From Lujinxingiaceae bacterium (GTDB lineage Bacteria > Myxococcota_A > Bradymonadia > Bradymonadales > Bradymonadaceae), in NCBI GenBank assembly GCA_013697635.1, contig JACCWM010000133.1:55513-119512 (forward strand): a DNA stretch of 64,000 nucleotides, read 5' to 3'. Positions 51,365 through 61,986 of the stretch are shown piece by piece. Under the pieces are notes generated by a model. It was not told where the DNA came from. It saw only the letters and a list, made by a program, of their open reading frames with translations, and did no database searches. Within the stretch, counting starts at the first letter, position 1. Every line of letters starts with the position of its first letter. The position numbers and the translations under genes are program-made.

Positions 51365-54300
51365 CGTCCTGGATGCCGAAACCACGCCGTTCGGCCAGAG
51401 CCGACTGCGACGGCTGCGCGCGCTTGGCGCGGGCTTGCTCGGCGCGGTCTATCTGGTCGTCGACGAAGGCGCCGACAGCCCGACACCTTGCATCCTCAAG
51501 GAGATCACGGGCCTGAAGCCGAACGACGCCGAGGCATTCAAGCGCGAGTTCGAGTCGCTCGCGCGCCTCGAGCACGCCAACCTCGTGCGCTACGGCGCGC
51601 TCGATTTAAGCGATGGTCGCCTCCTCTATACCCGCAGCTTTGTCGAGGGTATCGACCTTCTGGCTTACCTTCGCCGACCGCCGACCGCGATCGAGCAAGC
51701 AGCGCTGCAAACCCGCCTTGGAGAGGGCGAGCAGTCCGCTGACGAGCTTGTCACAACCGAGCCGACGAGCGTGCCAAGCCTCGATGAACCACTGACCATC
51801 GATCTCGTCGAGCTCGCCGACGAGGCTGCGCGCAGCGAGGCCGAAGACGAGACGGACCAGATTCTGGCCGAGCACGTCCATTCCATCCAAGCCAGGCAAG
51901 GCAGCGATGCGGGCATCGTCCTCGCCCAATTCAAGGCCCAGCCCAAAGACCAGCCCCAGGAGCGGCCCCAAGAGAAGTTGCGTGAGAAGCCAACGCCGAT
52001 TTTGATGCCCGTGATCCCGGCCGTGATGCCCGCCTCGCTCGATCTGGTCTTTTTGCGACTCGAGCGTCTGCTGCCCCAGCTCCTGAGCGCGCTCGAGCAC
52101 CTGCATCGCTTCAAGAAGGTGCATGGCAACTTGAAGCCGGGCAATATCCTCGTCGATGAGCATGGCACGCTGCACTTAACCGACTACGGGCTGCTGGGCG
52201 AGTTGCGCCCGACCGAGGAGCAGCTGGTCTTTTGCGGGCCGTATTTTGCGCCCGAGCTGTCCGACGGAAGCACGGCCAACCGCTCATGTGACCTGTATGG
52301 GCTGGGCTGCATGCTCTTTGAGGCGATCACCGCGCGCAGCCTCAACGATGCTGCGCGGAATCTAGACGACGAAGGCCACCACCACGAGCGGCCTTCGTTG
52401 CTCACCATCGAGCCGCACTGTCCGGCGGCCTGGGTCGAGGTCGTGCACGGACTGACCAGCAAGAATGCCGCCAAGCGCCCGACCATCGGCGACGTACGCG
52501 CGCTCGTGGAGAGCTCGGTGTCGCGCTCGGTCGATCTGCTGCCCTCGGTGGTCGACGCGCAGAGCGCCTTTTATGGACGAACCGAGATCCTCGAGCCGCT
52601 GCTCGATCGCGCACGCCGCTGCGCCTCCGAGCGACGCCTCGCCGTGGCCTTGCTCGACGGGCGCGCCGGTGTGGGCAAGAGCGCGCTGCTCGACGCCCTC
52701 TCCTACCAGGCCTCGCAGGCTGGATGGCTCGTCTTGCGCGGCAAGTGTTACCACCGCGAATCGGTGATTTATCAGGGCCTCGACGAGATCGTCGCCCAGA
52801 TCGCCACGATTGTCAGTCAGCTGCCCGAAAAGACCCAACTCAAGCTCACGCCGGTGCTGCACCGCGCGGCCAGGCTCTTTCCGATCCTGTTGCGCCTTGC
52901 ATCCGATGGACTCGATTCGCCCGCGCCAACCGCACCGATCACAACGGCGGCGCGCCTCTTTGCGATCGACGCCTTGCGAGAGCTGATCGGACGCATCGCC
53001 GAGCAGCGCCCCGTGCTGATCTGCGTCGACGATGCGCACTGGGCTAGCTGGGATACGTCGATGCTCATCGCCGATCTGGTCGGACGCCCCGAGGGGCTTC
53101 GCTGCATGGTCGTGGCGACCTTTTGCCCCAACCCACAGCTTACCGGCGAGCATGTGCTGCTCGGCGCGCTGCGCAGCGCGCCGGTCGAAGTTCGCCACAT
53201 CGCGATCCCCAGCTTCAACAAACACGAGGCGCGCGAGTACGTGTTGGCTACCGCGCAGCATCTGCCGCTACACAAGAAAAAAGAGGTATTGAAGCACGGC
53301 CACCTGCATCCGCTGCTCATCGAGGAGTTGATCTACGTCATGCAAAGCGAGGAGCGCAGCCGTGGTCGCACGCCCTCGCAGCCCGATCTCGACGAGCTGC
53401 TCGCACCGGCCCCAATCGCCACATCCGATCCTGCACAGGCCGTCGGTGAGATGCTCAGCAGTGTGCTCAAACATCGCATCGCCAGTCTGGCGCGCGCCGA
53501 GCGTCTGGTGCTGCAACTGCTCACGGTCGCCTCGGGCCCGCTCGGCGTCGAGCTGATCTCACGCGTGATCCTGACCGAGTTGGGCAGCAGCCAATACTCC
53601 GAGCAAAGCGGGGCCACGATCTGCGCAAAGCTCACCAAACTTCGCCTCGTGCAGGCCATGCGAACCAACGCCATTGCCGCGCCAGGCGATCCGGTGCGCT
53701 TCATGCTGCCCCACGACCTTTGCCGCCAGATCATGCTCGACGACCTCGGCCGCGACCACCATGCCCACCTCTGCAGCCTGATCGCCGACGCGCTGCGACA
53801 TGGCAACGATGCCAGCGAAGATTTGTGCTTCGAATACCTGCTGCGCGCAGGCCGTGTCTCGGATGCAGTGGACTCGGCGATCGACTCGGCGAGCCTGGCC
53901 GAGCAACGCTTCGCCTTTCATCGGGCAGCCAAATTGTGGCGCTGGCTACTCGAACACGCCGCCGCCCTCAAGCGAACCAGCGCCCACCATTGTCTGATCA
54001 ATCTGGCGCGCGTCGAATCCCTGGCCGGACGCTTCGATGAGGCCGCCCGGCTCTACCAAACGCTCGTCGATGGCCCCTGCGATCAACTCGAGCGCGCCGC
54101 ATTGCGCCGACGCGAGGCCGACGCCTGGCTGCGCGCCGGTGAGTCCGAGCGTGCCGTTGAAGCGCTCGAGGACGCGCTCGCAGGCTTCAAGGAGCGCTAC
54201 ATCAAAGGCGCGCTGACACGTGCCATCGCCGGCTGGAGAACCAACTTGCTGGCGACCATGGCTCGCCTTGGCGACGCCGGCGCAATCGCGCGCGACGGCG

Positions 54301-55514
54301 CGGTTCAGCCGACCACGAGCGCGCGCGCCGAACTCTACCGCTTCATCGTCGAGGCCAATCCATTTCTGCACAGCGCGCGCGGGCGCCACTTTCACAATCG
54401 CTTTGCGCGCCTCGCCCGAAGCAGCGGCGATTCCTCGCTGATCGCGCTCGATCTGGTATGGCTGGTCACCGAATTGCACTATCCGGGCGTGGCGAGCAGC
54501 GGCCAACGCCTGAATCATGGCCTTGAGCTGAGCGCCCGGCTCTTCGAGCGTCTCGACGATGCTCACGGGCTGGCCATCCATGCCCTGGCCCAGGGCTTGC
54601 GCGACCTTCGCCGCGGTGAGCTCGAGGCGGCGGACGTGTGGTTGCGCAAATCGGCGGCCCATTTTGCCCGGGCGAGCTGCGATGGCCACCTCGACGAGTA
54701 CCGTGTCTCCTATGCGCGCGCCCGGCTGCACATCGAGCAGGGCGATCTTGGTGGCGCTCAAAAGACCGCGCTCGATATGATGCACGCCTATCGCGGTGAC
54801 AGCCGGGCCGCGTTGCGTGCCCAGCAAATTCTGGTCGACGTCTGCTTGATGCGCGGCGCGCTCGATGAGGCCGAGCAGCATCTGCACATGGCCGCGAGCA
54901 ACTCGGTCGTGCTCGACGCAAGCTTTGTCCACCTCGAGATCGCCCGGCAGACGGCTCGCCTGAACGTCGCCCAGGGCCGCCCTGAGGTGGCCGTCGGCCA
55001 GCTCGACATGCTCCTCGACCGCCTCCATGACAACCAACTCGACCAGCTCGCCCCGGCGCGTTTGCTGCTCAACCTCTCGCTGGGACAAGCCCTGGCCGCG
55101 CTGGCCGAGCGCGAGCGTCTGTTGGGCCAACCGCGCCAGCCCGAGACACACCTTCGCCTGGCCAAGGCCCTGCGTGCGCTCAAAAACCACGGTTTGCAAT
55201 TGAGTCCCTCGCTTGTTGCCGAGATCTACCGCCTGCGCGCGCGCCACGAACTGCTCAAGAATCGACCCCAAAGAGCGCTGCGCGAGATCACGTCCGCGAT
55301 AGCCGCCCTGCAAAACTACCCCAACCCCATTGAACAGGCTCGCCTGGCCGAGGCGCGCGCGCTGGTCATGCTGCGCCTGGACAAGACCGATGCCCGAAGC
55401 GCGATCGATCAGGCCCGCGGCGTCTACGCCCACTTTGGCTGTCACCTGCCGCTGGTTTTGGAAGGCTGGCCCGTTCCTCGGGCGTTTTCATCTCTTCGCG
55501 ACGACGAAATCTAG
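51354..55514 (+). CDS. Pseudokinase-AAA ATPase-TPR signalling protein
   Basis: 1386 residues from ATG 51354, inside the preceding gene's end. Kinase-like domain ~15-400, interrupted by a long acidic then Gln/Pro/Glu-rich insert: the nucleotide Lys is kept (Lys49, CILKEI), but the catalytic loop reads HGNLKPGN (HRD Asp replaced by Asn259) and DFG reads DYG (277-279). It is probably a pseudokinase or very weak kinase. An AAA/NACHT-like ATPase follows: GRTEIL, Walker A GRAGVGKS (Lys442), Walker B LICVDDAHW (Asp559). The rest, ~800-1386, is helical and TPR-like. The order resembles PknK-type regulators. No DNA-binding domain is evident. Confidence 0.88.
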   Translation: MSSDVLDAETTPFGQSRLRRLRALGAGLLGAVYLVVDEGADSPTPCILKEITGLKPNDAEAFKREFESLARLEHANLVRYGALDLSDGRLLYTRSFVEGIDLLAYLRRPPTAIEQAALQTRLGEGEQSADELVTTEPTSVPSLDEPLTIDLVELADEAARSEAEDETDQILAEHVHSIQARQGSDAGIVLAQFKAQPKDQPQERPQEKLREKPTPILMPVIPAVMPASLDLVFLRLERLLPQLLSALEHLHRFKKVHGNLKPGNILVDEHGTLHLTDYGLLGELRPTEEQLVFCGPYFAPELSDGSTANRSCDLYGLGCMLFEAITARSLNDAARNLDDEGHHHERPSLLTIEPHCPAAWVEVVHGLTSKNAAKRPTIGDVRALVESSVSRSVDLLPSVVDAQSAFYGRTEILEPLLDRARRCASERRLAVALLDGRAGVGKSALLDALSYQASQAGWLVLRGKCYHRESVIYQGLDEIVAQIATIVSQLPEKTQLKLTPVLHRAARLFPILLRLASDGLDSPAPTAPITTAARLFAIDALRELIGRIAEQRPVLICVDDAHWASWDTSMLIADLVGRPEGLRCMVVATFCPNPQLTGEHVLLGALRSAPVEVRHIAIPSFNKHEAREYVLATAQHLPLHKKKEVLKHGHLHPLLIEELIYVMQSEERSRGRTPSQPDLDELLAPAPIATSDPAQAVGEMLSSVLKHRIASLARAERLVLQLLTVASGPLGVELISRVILTELGSSQYSEQSGATICAKLTKLRLVQAMRTNAIAAPGDPVRFMLPHDLCRQIMLDDLGRDHHAHLCSLIADALRHGNDASEDLCFEYLLRAGRVSDAVDSAIDSASLAEQRFAFHRAAKLWRWLLEHAAALKRTSAHHCLINLARVESLAGRFDEAARLYQTLVDGPCDQLERAALRRREADAWLRAGESERAVEALEDALAGFKERYIKGALTRAIAGWRTNLLATMARLGDAGAIARDGAVQPTTSARAELYRFIVEANPFLHSARGRHFHNRFARLARSSGDSSLIALDLVWLVTELHYPGVASSGQRLNHGLELSARLFERLDDAHGLAIHALAQGLRDLRRGELEAADVWLRKSAAHFARASCDGHLDEYRVSYARARLHIEQGDLGGAQKTALDMMHAYRGDSRAALRAQQILVDVCLMRGALDEAEQHLHMAASNSVVLDASFVHLEIARQTARLNVAQGRPEVAVGQLDMLLDRLHDNQLDQLAPARLLLNLSLGQALAALAERERLLGQPRQPETHLRLAKALRALKNHGLQLSPSLVAEIYRLRARHELLKNRPQRALREITSAIAALQNYPNPIEQARLAEARALVMLRLDKTDARSAIDQARGVYAHFGCHLPLVLEGWPVPRAFSSLRDDEI

Positions 55515-55730
55515 TCTTTGTTTTGTACTCAACCCCAAAGCCTTGCCGTCGATTTGTCGCGCGCCTATTGCTCGTGCGCGTAATCACTCATTGCACATAT
55601 TCCCTTGCAATTTATTCCAGACTTCCATATTGTCCGCGTCATATTAGCCCAAATGGGTGAAAAGACTCACTGTTTCGTGCAGTGGTAACTTGCAGAAATG
55701 ATTTCGTAAACGTTTAATCAGGAGCAATGT

Positions 55731-58700
55731 ATGACGACAAAACAAAGCCTCGTCGCGATTCTCACCGCCCTTGCCGCCACGAGTATGTTGGCGGCTGGAT
55801 GCGGTGGTGGCGCGGAATGTGGAACTGGAACGGTTGAGCGTGATGGCCAGTGCGTACCGCGCACGAGCACCGAAACGTTGGAGTGTGGCGCTGGAACGAT
55901 TCTTACCGATGGCGCCTGCGTGCTCGACAACTCGGGCTGCGGCACCGACACCGTGCTTGAAGCCGGCGTTTGTGTTCCGGCAGCCAGCGTTTGCGGCGTC
56001 GGCACGACCCGTGATTCGGCCACCGGCCGCTGCCTTGGCGGCACCGACATCGAATGCGGCGCCGGCACCACGCCGACCGCTGGTCGCTGTATCCCCAGCG
56101 CCGAAGCCTGCGCCGATAAGACTCGCCTGCAAAACGGTCTGTGCGTCATCGACCCGGCCATCTGCGGCACCGGCACCCTGCTCGACGCCAATACGGGCAA
56201 CTGCGTTGCGACCGCGGTCGATGTCGAGTGCGGCGACGGCCTGGCCTTCACCGACGGCAAGTGCGTTGCCACCGCTGAGCTTTGCGCGGCCGGCACGAAC
56301 TTCGTCGAGGCCACCGGCCTTTGCCTTCCGGACTCGACCTGCAAGATCGGCGACGAGATCATCGGCGGCTTGTGCTTGAGCCCGGGCGAAGTTCTGGCTG
56401 CTCACGCAGACACCGTCAACATCGACAACGGCCACAACCTCACGCTTCCCGCCGTCGACGACCGCTTTGTCTTCAAGGGCACGATCGACGCGCCCACCAA
56501 TGGCACGCAGGACACCGACAACTTCACCTTCACCGGTGCAGCTGGCCAGTGGGTCAAGATCACCGTGCAGTCGATCGGCCTGCAAGCTCCGGCCTTCAAG
56601 GTCGAGGGTCCCGCTGGCATGAACTACGCGCGTTGGAGCCCGACCGACGGCGCTCCTTCGTCGGCTCGCTACGTCTATGTCCCCTACAATGGCCAGTACA
56701 CCGTGACGGTGCTCCCGGCGCTCGTGCTCGAGTCCGAGGGCGCCATCGGCCCCGTCGGCGGCGAAGAGTGGGATTATGTCGGCACCCTCGAGCGCATCGA
56801 AGCGCCTGCGGCCACCGAGCTGACCGTCGATGCCGAAACCGAAGCCACGATCAGCGGCACGGTCACGCACCTGACCCAGAACCTGTTTTCGTTCACCGGT
56901 CCGCTTGAGAACGAGACACTCGGCTTCACGCTCGACGCCCTGGGCGCCAACGCTTGGAGCAGCATTCTCGTGCTCACCAATACCACGCCCCCAAGCGTTG
57001 TCGCCGTCCATGACGGCCTGACGGCTGGAGCAAGCTTCTTTGCACCCGACGGCGCCGATCTGTTGATCCTCGTCGACGCCAAGCGCGTGCGCGGCCCGCA
57101 GCTCGATTACGCTGCAACACTGGACATCCGTGGAATCAGCAGCGAGCTGACCATCCCGGCCGGTGGAAACGACCTGCTCATCGGCGTTGCACCGGAGAAC
57201 AGCATCCTCAAGGTGACCTTCGAGTCCGCCGACATCGATGAAGTTTCGGTCAGCGTCTTTGATGCCGACGACAGGATGCTTGACGAGGGCGCTCTCGCGT
57301 CCGACTCCAAGTTCTATGCCTTCTATTCAGCGGGCGGAGAATTCGCCATCGGCATCAACAACAACAGCGCGCTTGCCGCTACCCTGACCGTGTTCGTCGA
57401 GATCATCAAGCCCGAGGATCTTGGCACCATCGTGGCCAACTCGCGCCGCGAGGAGTATGTCGCCACCCATCGAAGCGATCAGGATCTTTTCTTCCTGATT
57501 GAGACCGTCCCTGGCCAGATCCTCGAGTTCAGCTACGATACGGGCTTTGATTACACGGCAACTCAGGAGCTGGTCGACGATGCATTGTGGCTCGATTTCT
57601 GGAATGAAGATGGCTCACGCGGCCTCGCCGAGTCCCACATCATCCAGCCGACCCCGTACATCTATCCAGAAGAGCGCGCTTTGACGCAGTCACGCGCCGG
57701 TCAGTACATGGCGATTCGCATTGGTCAGGCTTTTGTCGGTGAGCTTTGCACCCAATCGGGCATCTGCAATCGTCCCTACGACCGCACCGGCTACACCTTC
57801 GAGATCGACAGCCAGACCTACTCCTTCAATCCGGCAACCGGTGGTTATGAAGGCGGCGATAGCCTCGAGACCACGAGCACGGCCATTCTCGAAGATTACC
57901 GCAGCCACTTCCTGCAGGTCACCTTTGATGAGCCGGTCACCATGTCGGGCCAACTCACCGCAGAGATTGGCGATGTCGACTTTGTCCTCTACAACTCCGA
58001 CCTTGAGTTCCTCGGTGGCAAATTCACTGCAGGCGACGAGAACCTTTCCGACTTCATCTTCGAGCCCGGCAGCTACTTCTTCCGCGTCTTGGCCTTTGAC
58101 GAACTCAGCGAAGGATACATGCTCAATGCGGACTTTACCTTTAATGGTCCGATCGCCATTGAAGACTTCAGTGCCACCTACGAGGCTACCGCCACGGATG
58201 GCATCAATGGCAGTCAGGCTTGGTTTACCATTGAAGTCGACGAGCCCACGGCGCTCGTCTTGACGGGCACCTATGTTGCCGGTTCCGGTGATGGTTGGCT
58301 GCGCCTGACGTTCTACGATGAAGCGAACAACGTTCTCGATGAGAGTCTTGTGATCAATAGCGGCAATACCGTCCGCCGGGCAGGCGCGGTTTTGCAGCCG
58401 GGCCAAGTCTATTCCGTGCGTTTGGGTGGCAACGAAGTCAGTTTCAACGATCCGGCCACCGTGCGGGTCACGGTCAACACGACGTTCGATGGATTCAAAG
58501 AAGAGGAGCCCAACAATACCGCTGCGGATGCGGATTACGTGGGCCAGTTGGGCGCCTCCGGCCTGACCGCTTTTGGCACGACGGTTGGATTGGAGTCTGA
58601 CTTCTTCTCCTTCTACGTCCCCATTGCCGGTGACGTCTTTGTGGGTCGTTTCGCGATGGGCCCGCTCGGTGCATCGTCGGCCACACTCACCGTTCGTGAC

Positions 58701-58832
58701 TCGGCCGAAAATCCGGTCGTCCTCACGAGTGGCGTTGCCCAACTCGCAATGGGCACATACACCGTGGAGCTCAAGCGGGCTAGCGCCGGCATTCGCGGCA
58801 ACTCCTATGAGCTCTACGTCGAATACGACTGA
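55731..58832 (+). CDS. Cys-rich repeat lipoprotein with PPC-like domains
   Basis: AGGAG lies seven bases before ATG 55731. Lipobox LAAGC with Cys24. Residues ~28-222 are ten short modules of the form C-G-x-G-T-(x)n-G-x-C-V, each with a Cys pair, like small disulfide-closed loops. The remaining 800 residues are beta-rich; several stretches match bacterial pre-peptidase C-terminal (PPC) domains (DNFTFTGAAGQWVKITVQS, and near the end KEEEPNNTAADADYV ... SDFFSFYVPIAGDV). No catalytic domain is visible, so it is probably a surface or periplasmic structural protein. 1033 residues. Ends at a strong terminator. Confidence 0.88.
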   Translation: MTTKQSLVAILTALAATSMLAAGCGGGAECGTGTVERDGQCVPRTSTETLECGAGTILTDGACVLDNSGCGTDTVLEAGVCVPAASVCGVGTTRDSATGRCLGGTDIECGAGTTPTAGRCIPSAEACADKTRLQNGLCVIDPAICGTGTLLDANTGNCVATAVDVECGDGLAFTDGKCVATAELCAAGTNFVEATGLCLPDSTCKIGDEIIGGLCLSPGEVLAAHADTVNIDNGHNLTLPAVDDRFVFKGTIDAPTNGTQDTDNFTFTGAAGQWVKITVQSIGLQAPAFKVEGPAGMNYARWSPTDGAPSSARYVYVPYNGQYTVTVLPALVLESEGAIGPVGGEEWDYVGTLERIEAPAATELTVDAETEATISGTVTHLTQNLFSFTGPLENETLGFTLDALGANAWSSILVLTNTTPPSVVAVHDGLTAGASFFAPDGADLLILVDAKRVRGPQLDYAATLDIRGISSELTIPAGGNDLLIGVAPENSILKVTFESADIDEVSVSVFDADDRMLDEGALASDSKFYAFYSAGGEFAIGINNNSALAATLTVFVEIIKPEDLGTIVANSRREEYVATHRSDQDLFFLIETVPGQILEFSYDTGFDYTATQELVDDALWLDFWNEDGSRGLAESHIIQPTPYIYPEERALTQSRAGQYMAIRIGQAFVGELCTQSGICNRPYDRTGYTFEIDSQTYSFNPATGGYEGGDSLETTSTAILEDYRSHFLQVTFDEPVTMSGQLTAEIGDVDFVLYNSDLEFLGGKFTAGDENLSDFIFEPGSYFFRVLAFDELSEGYMLNADFTFNGPIAIEDFSATYEATATDGINGSQAWFTIEVDEPTALVLTGTYVAGSGDGWLRLTFYDEANNVLDESLVINSGNTVRRAGAVLQPGQVYSVRLGGNEVSFNDPATVRVTVNTTFDGFKEEEPNNTAADADYVGQLGASGLTAFGTTVGLESDFFSFYVPIAGDVFVGRFAMGPLGASSATLTVRDSAENPVVLTSGVAQLAMGTYTVELKRASAGIRGNSYELYVEYD

Positions 58833-58860
58833 GCTTGTAATGATATTGTAGAGTAAAACA

Positions 58861-58892
58861 AAGCCCCGGCCAGAAATGGCCGGGGCTTTTTT
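58861..58892. terminator. Strong intrinsic terminator, probably bidirectional
   Basis: Perfect 12-bp stem AAGCCCCGGCCA / TGGCCGGGGCTT with GAAA loop and a T-run extending the stem on the + strand; AAAACAA before it offers a T-tract on the - strand. It sits between the + lipoprotein gene (ends 58832) and the end of the - strand activator gene (58923), so it can serve both. Confidence 0.93.
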
Positions 58893-58922
58893 GTTGCGTA
58901 CGATATGGGCTTGCGAGGCGCC

Positions 58923-60323
58923 TTACTTCTTCAAATCGTGCTTCTTGAGCAGCTCGCGCATATGAAAGCGAGTCAGCCCGGCCTGCTTTGCCGCGCGCGA
59001 GATGTTGCCATCGTGGGCGTCGATGATCCGGTCGAGGTAGTCGTACTCGAACTGGTCGACGACCTGCTGCTTGGCGTCCTTGAAGGCCAGCGTCAGATCG
59101 GCCTGGATGCGGCTGCTGTCAGGATCGGCCGGCCCGGCGCTCGTCACCGGCGGTGCCAGCGGCGTCGGCCCGCCCACCGTGTAGCCCGAGAGATGCAGGT
59201 CGCTGCGCTCGATCGCCGGGCCGCTCGCCAGACTCGCAGCGCGCTCGATCACGTTTCGCAGCTCACGCACGTTGCCTGGCCAGGGATAGCTCATGAGCAT
59301 GTCCATCGCGTCGGCCGTCATGCGCAGGCGCTGCAAATCGGGGCGGCGCTCGGCCAAAGTCGAGAAGAAATGCTCGACCATCAGCGGGATGTCCTCGCGA
59401 CGCTTGGCCAAAGATGGCAAATAGATCTGGATCACCGAGAGGCGAAAATACAAGTCCTCGCGAAAGGCGCCCTCATTGACCATCACGCGCAGGTCCCGGT
59501 TGGTCGCGGCGATGATCCGACAATCCGTGCGCATCAGCTTGGTGCCGCCCACGCGCATGTACTCGCGGTTCTCCAAAACGCGCAAGAGCTTGGGTTGCAG
59601 GGCCAAATCGAGCTCGCCGATCTCGTCCAAGAACAACGTGCCGCCGTTGGCCTGCTCAAATGCGCCCTTGTGCTGATTGACTGCTCCGGTAAACGCCCCG
59701 CGCTCGTGTCCAAAGACGTAGGACTCCATCAACTCGCGCGGGATCGAGGAGCAGTCGAGCACGACAAAAGGCTTGCTCTTGCGTCGGCTCTTGTCGTGGA
59801 TCGCGCGCGCCATGCGCTCCTTTCCGGTGCCGGTGTCGCCCTCGATCATGCAGGTCAGCTCGGAGGGTGCGATCTTGCTCAAGGTCGCAAACACCTCGCG
59901 CATCGCCACCGAGCGCCCGATCACGCCGCCAAAGTGCTCCTCTTCGCTGAGCGCGATCTCGACGATCTCGTCAATGGGCGTCAGGCGAAAGGTGGTGTTT
60001 CCGGCCCGAAAGGTGACGTTGGGCGCCAGATAGATCTCGCGCACCCGGCAGCCTGCCACCCAGGTTCCGTTGGTCGAGCCCATGTCGCGCAGCAAGAAGC
60101 CGTCCTCTTCGGCGCGAATCTCAAAGTGCGTTCCGCTGATCGACTTGTCGGCGACCTTGAAATCGGTGACCGCCGAGCGGCCCACGTAGAACTTGCTCTT
60201 GCCGATGACGAACTCTTTGCCCTCGTCGGGCCCGTCGACGACGACGACCTTGGCCTTTCGAAGTTGGCGCGAGGTAGCGCGCTCATTGACAAAGACGGTA
60301 CGCAAACCTGCTTCTTGATTCAT
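58923..60323 (-). CDS. FHA-domain sigma54-dependent transcriptional activator
   Basis: ATG 60323 follows AGGAGAG. The 466 residues comprise an N-terminal FHA domain (~25-115: GRS at 48-50, SGTH at 63-66, STNGT at 83-87) that binds phosphothreonine; an AAA+ sigma54-interaction domain (~132-370: Walker [10 protein letters not shown], loop GAFTGA at 209-214, Walker B GTLFLDE); and a Fis-type helix-turn-helix at the end ([24 protein letters not shown]). It links Ser/Thr kinase signalling, abundant here, to sigma54 promoters. It is read divergently from the cyclic-nucleotide-binding gene, with 235 bp between. Confidence 0.96.
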   Translation of the reverse strand: MNQEAGLRTVFVNERATSRQLRKAKVVVVDGPDEGKEFVIGKSKFYVGRSAVTDFKVADKSISGTHFEIRAEEDGFLLRDMGSTNGTWVAGCRVREIYLAPNVTFRAGNTTFRLTPIDEIVEIALSEEEHFGGVIGRSVAMREVFATLSKIAPSELTCMIEGDTGTGKERMARAIHDKSRRKSKPFVVLDCSSIPRELMESYVFGHERGAFTGAVNQHKGAFEQANGGTLFLDEIGELDLALQPKLLRVLENREYMRVGGTKLMRTDCRIIAATNRDLRVMVNEGAFREDLYFRLSVIQIYLPSLAKRREDIPLMVEHFFSTLAERRPDLQRLRMTADAMDMLMSYPWPGNVRELRNVIERAASLASGPAIERSDLHLSGYTVGGPTPLAPPVTSAGPADPDSSRIQADLTLAFKDAKQQVVDQFEYDYLDRIIDAHDGNISRAAKQAGLTRFHMRELLKKHDLKK

Positions 60324-60558
60324 CGAGCTCTCCTGGCCTTCGCATCCCGCGTCTGCAAAACGCTGCGATCGCGCAGCCCTTTTGCTCGTCCATTGGTCCG
60401 GCAAAAATACCATCGGCCCACACAGGTGGCAACTTCTCTTTCCACCTCCAAAAGAGCTTGGTCACCGCCACAGTTGTTTGAGCACCGCACTTGGCGTACA
60501 CTCGCAGGCAAGGAATTTCCGCACCCTGAACAACCCGAGCTCCTGTCGAGGACGAGTC

Positions 60559-61845
60559 GTGCAAAACAAGCTTCAGCCTTTGCTAAACGCCATTGACGAC
60601 GCCATCGAAGCGTCGGAATTCACACGGGCGATCCAGCTCATCTTGACCAATTGGTACAACCTGCCCGATCCCTCACCGCTGCGCGAGCGCGTGGCGATCA
60701 TGCTGGCCTCGGTGGGCCGAAAGCGCGAGGCCGTCGAGGTCTACGAGCTCGTCGCTCGCCACTATGCCAACGCCGGCTACCCCACGCGCAGCCTGGCCGC
60801 GATCAAGCAGATGCATGCCTTGCAGCCGGACAGCTTTGTGCTGCTCGATATGGTCACCGCGCTCTACAACATTCGCAGCCCGCATCTGACCAACGAGCGC
60901 TCCCAGTCCGATCTGGCCCAGCCCGCCGGCAAGGTCATGCTCGAGGTCAACGCCTCCTCGGACGACGAAGCCCACATGCTCGATCGCGCCGTCGAGCGCG
61001 CCATCGATCTCGAAGGCATGGTCGTTCAACCCTTGAGCTTGCCGGCGCTGCCGCTGCTCAGCCTGCTGCCTGCCGAGACGCTTCGACGCGTGCTCGACTT
61101 TCTCGAGTACGAGATCTTTGCCGAGGAGCAGCCCGTCGTCGACAAGGTCAAACACAGCGGCGATCTGCTCTGGACGGCTTCGTCGGACATCGTCTTGCCC
61201 GACCTCGACTCCGGGCTGCGACTGCCCGCCGGTGCGCTGCTCGGTCTCAACGGCTTTGGCCAGGCCGCCTCGGCGCACGAGTATACGACCATGAGCCAGC
61301 GCGGCAGCGAGGTGTTGCGCCTCAGTCAGGCCTCGATCACGCGGCTCAGCGAGGAGTTTCCCGACTTTCAAAATCGCCTCGCGACCCTTCGACGCCACGC
61401 CTTGACCGAGGGGCTGCTCTGTCGCCACACGATCTTCGAAGAGCTCAGCGACGAGGATCGTACGGAGCTCGCCGCGAGCTTTGTCGGCCTGCGCATCGCC
61501 AAGGGCGACTGCCTGATCTATCAGGGCGAGCCCAGTCCCGGCCTCTTCATCATCCTCGATGGCAGCGTCGACATCGTACGCAACGACGATGACTGGGAGA
61601 TCACGATCGCCTCGTTGTCCGCCGGCGATGTCGTCGGCGAGGTGGGCCTGGTCTCGGATAGCGCGGCGATTGCCAGCGTGATCATGACCACCGCCGGCCA
61701 CGTCTTGCACCTGGCCCGCGAGGACTTCGCCAACGTCGTCGAGCGCCACCCGTCCCTGGCACGCTACGCGGTCAAGCTCGCCAACGAGCGCATCAACGCC
61801 GTCGAAAAAAACCTCTCCAGCCAAGACCTGGCCGAGATGGAGTAG
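60559..61845 (+). CDS. Cyclic-nucleotide-binding domain protein
   Basis: GTG start at 60559 follows GAGGAC; an upstream ATG in frame would add ~60 residues that look non-coding. 428 residues: an N-terminal helical, TPR-like region (~5-90), a degenerate beta-roll (~155-270), then a canonical cyclic-nucleotide-binding domain (~290-410: DCLIYQGEPSPGLFIILDGSVDIVR, SLSAGDVVGEVGLVSDSAAIASV). No HTH is visible, so it is not a Crp-type regulator; it could instead control a partner protein in response to cAMP or a similar ligand. Divergent from the FHA activator. Confidence 0.9.
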   Translation: MQNKLQPLLNAIDDAIEASEFTRAIQLILTNWYNLPDPSPLRERVAIMLASVGRKREAVEVYELVARHYANAGYPTRSLAAIKQMHALQPDSFVLLDMVTALYNIRSPHLTNERSQSDLAQPAGKVMLEVNASSDDEAHMLDRAVERAIDLEGMVVQPLSLPALPLLSLLPAETLRRVLDFLEYEIFAEEQPVVDKVKHSGDLLWTASSDIVLPDLDSGLRLPAGALLGLNGFGQAASAHEYTTMSQRGSEVLRLSQASITRLSEEFPDFQNRLATLRRHALTEGLLCRHTIFEELSDEDRTELAASFVGLRIAKGDCLIYQGEPSPGLFIILDGSVDIVRNDDDWEITIASLSAGDVVGEVGLVSDSAAIASVIMTTAGHVLHLAREDFANVVERHPSLARYAVKLANERINAVEKNLSSQDLAEME

Positions 61846-61986
61846 ACACCGGCGCGAGCCGGTGCAGGTTTCAGGAATGAAAAACGTGCCTAGCTTCGTT
61901 ATTGGTTGATAGAATCTACGGGATCGCCATAGAGGGCATCACAGCTTGCCAATTGCTCATCCAGACACTCGGCCCAAGGAATAACG

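Noticed and set aside
61847..61864. Perfect 7-bp hairpin CACCGGC / GCCGGTG just after the cyclic-nucleotide-binding gene
   Set aside because: No T-run follows and the stem is short, so I do not call it a terminator; it may slow transcription.
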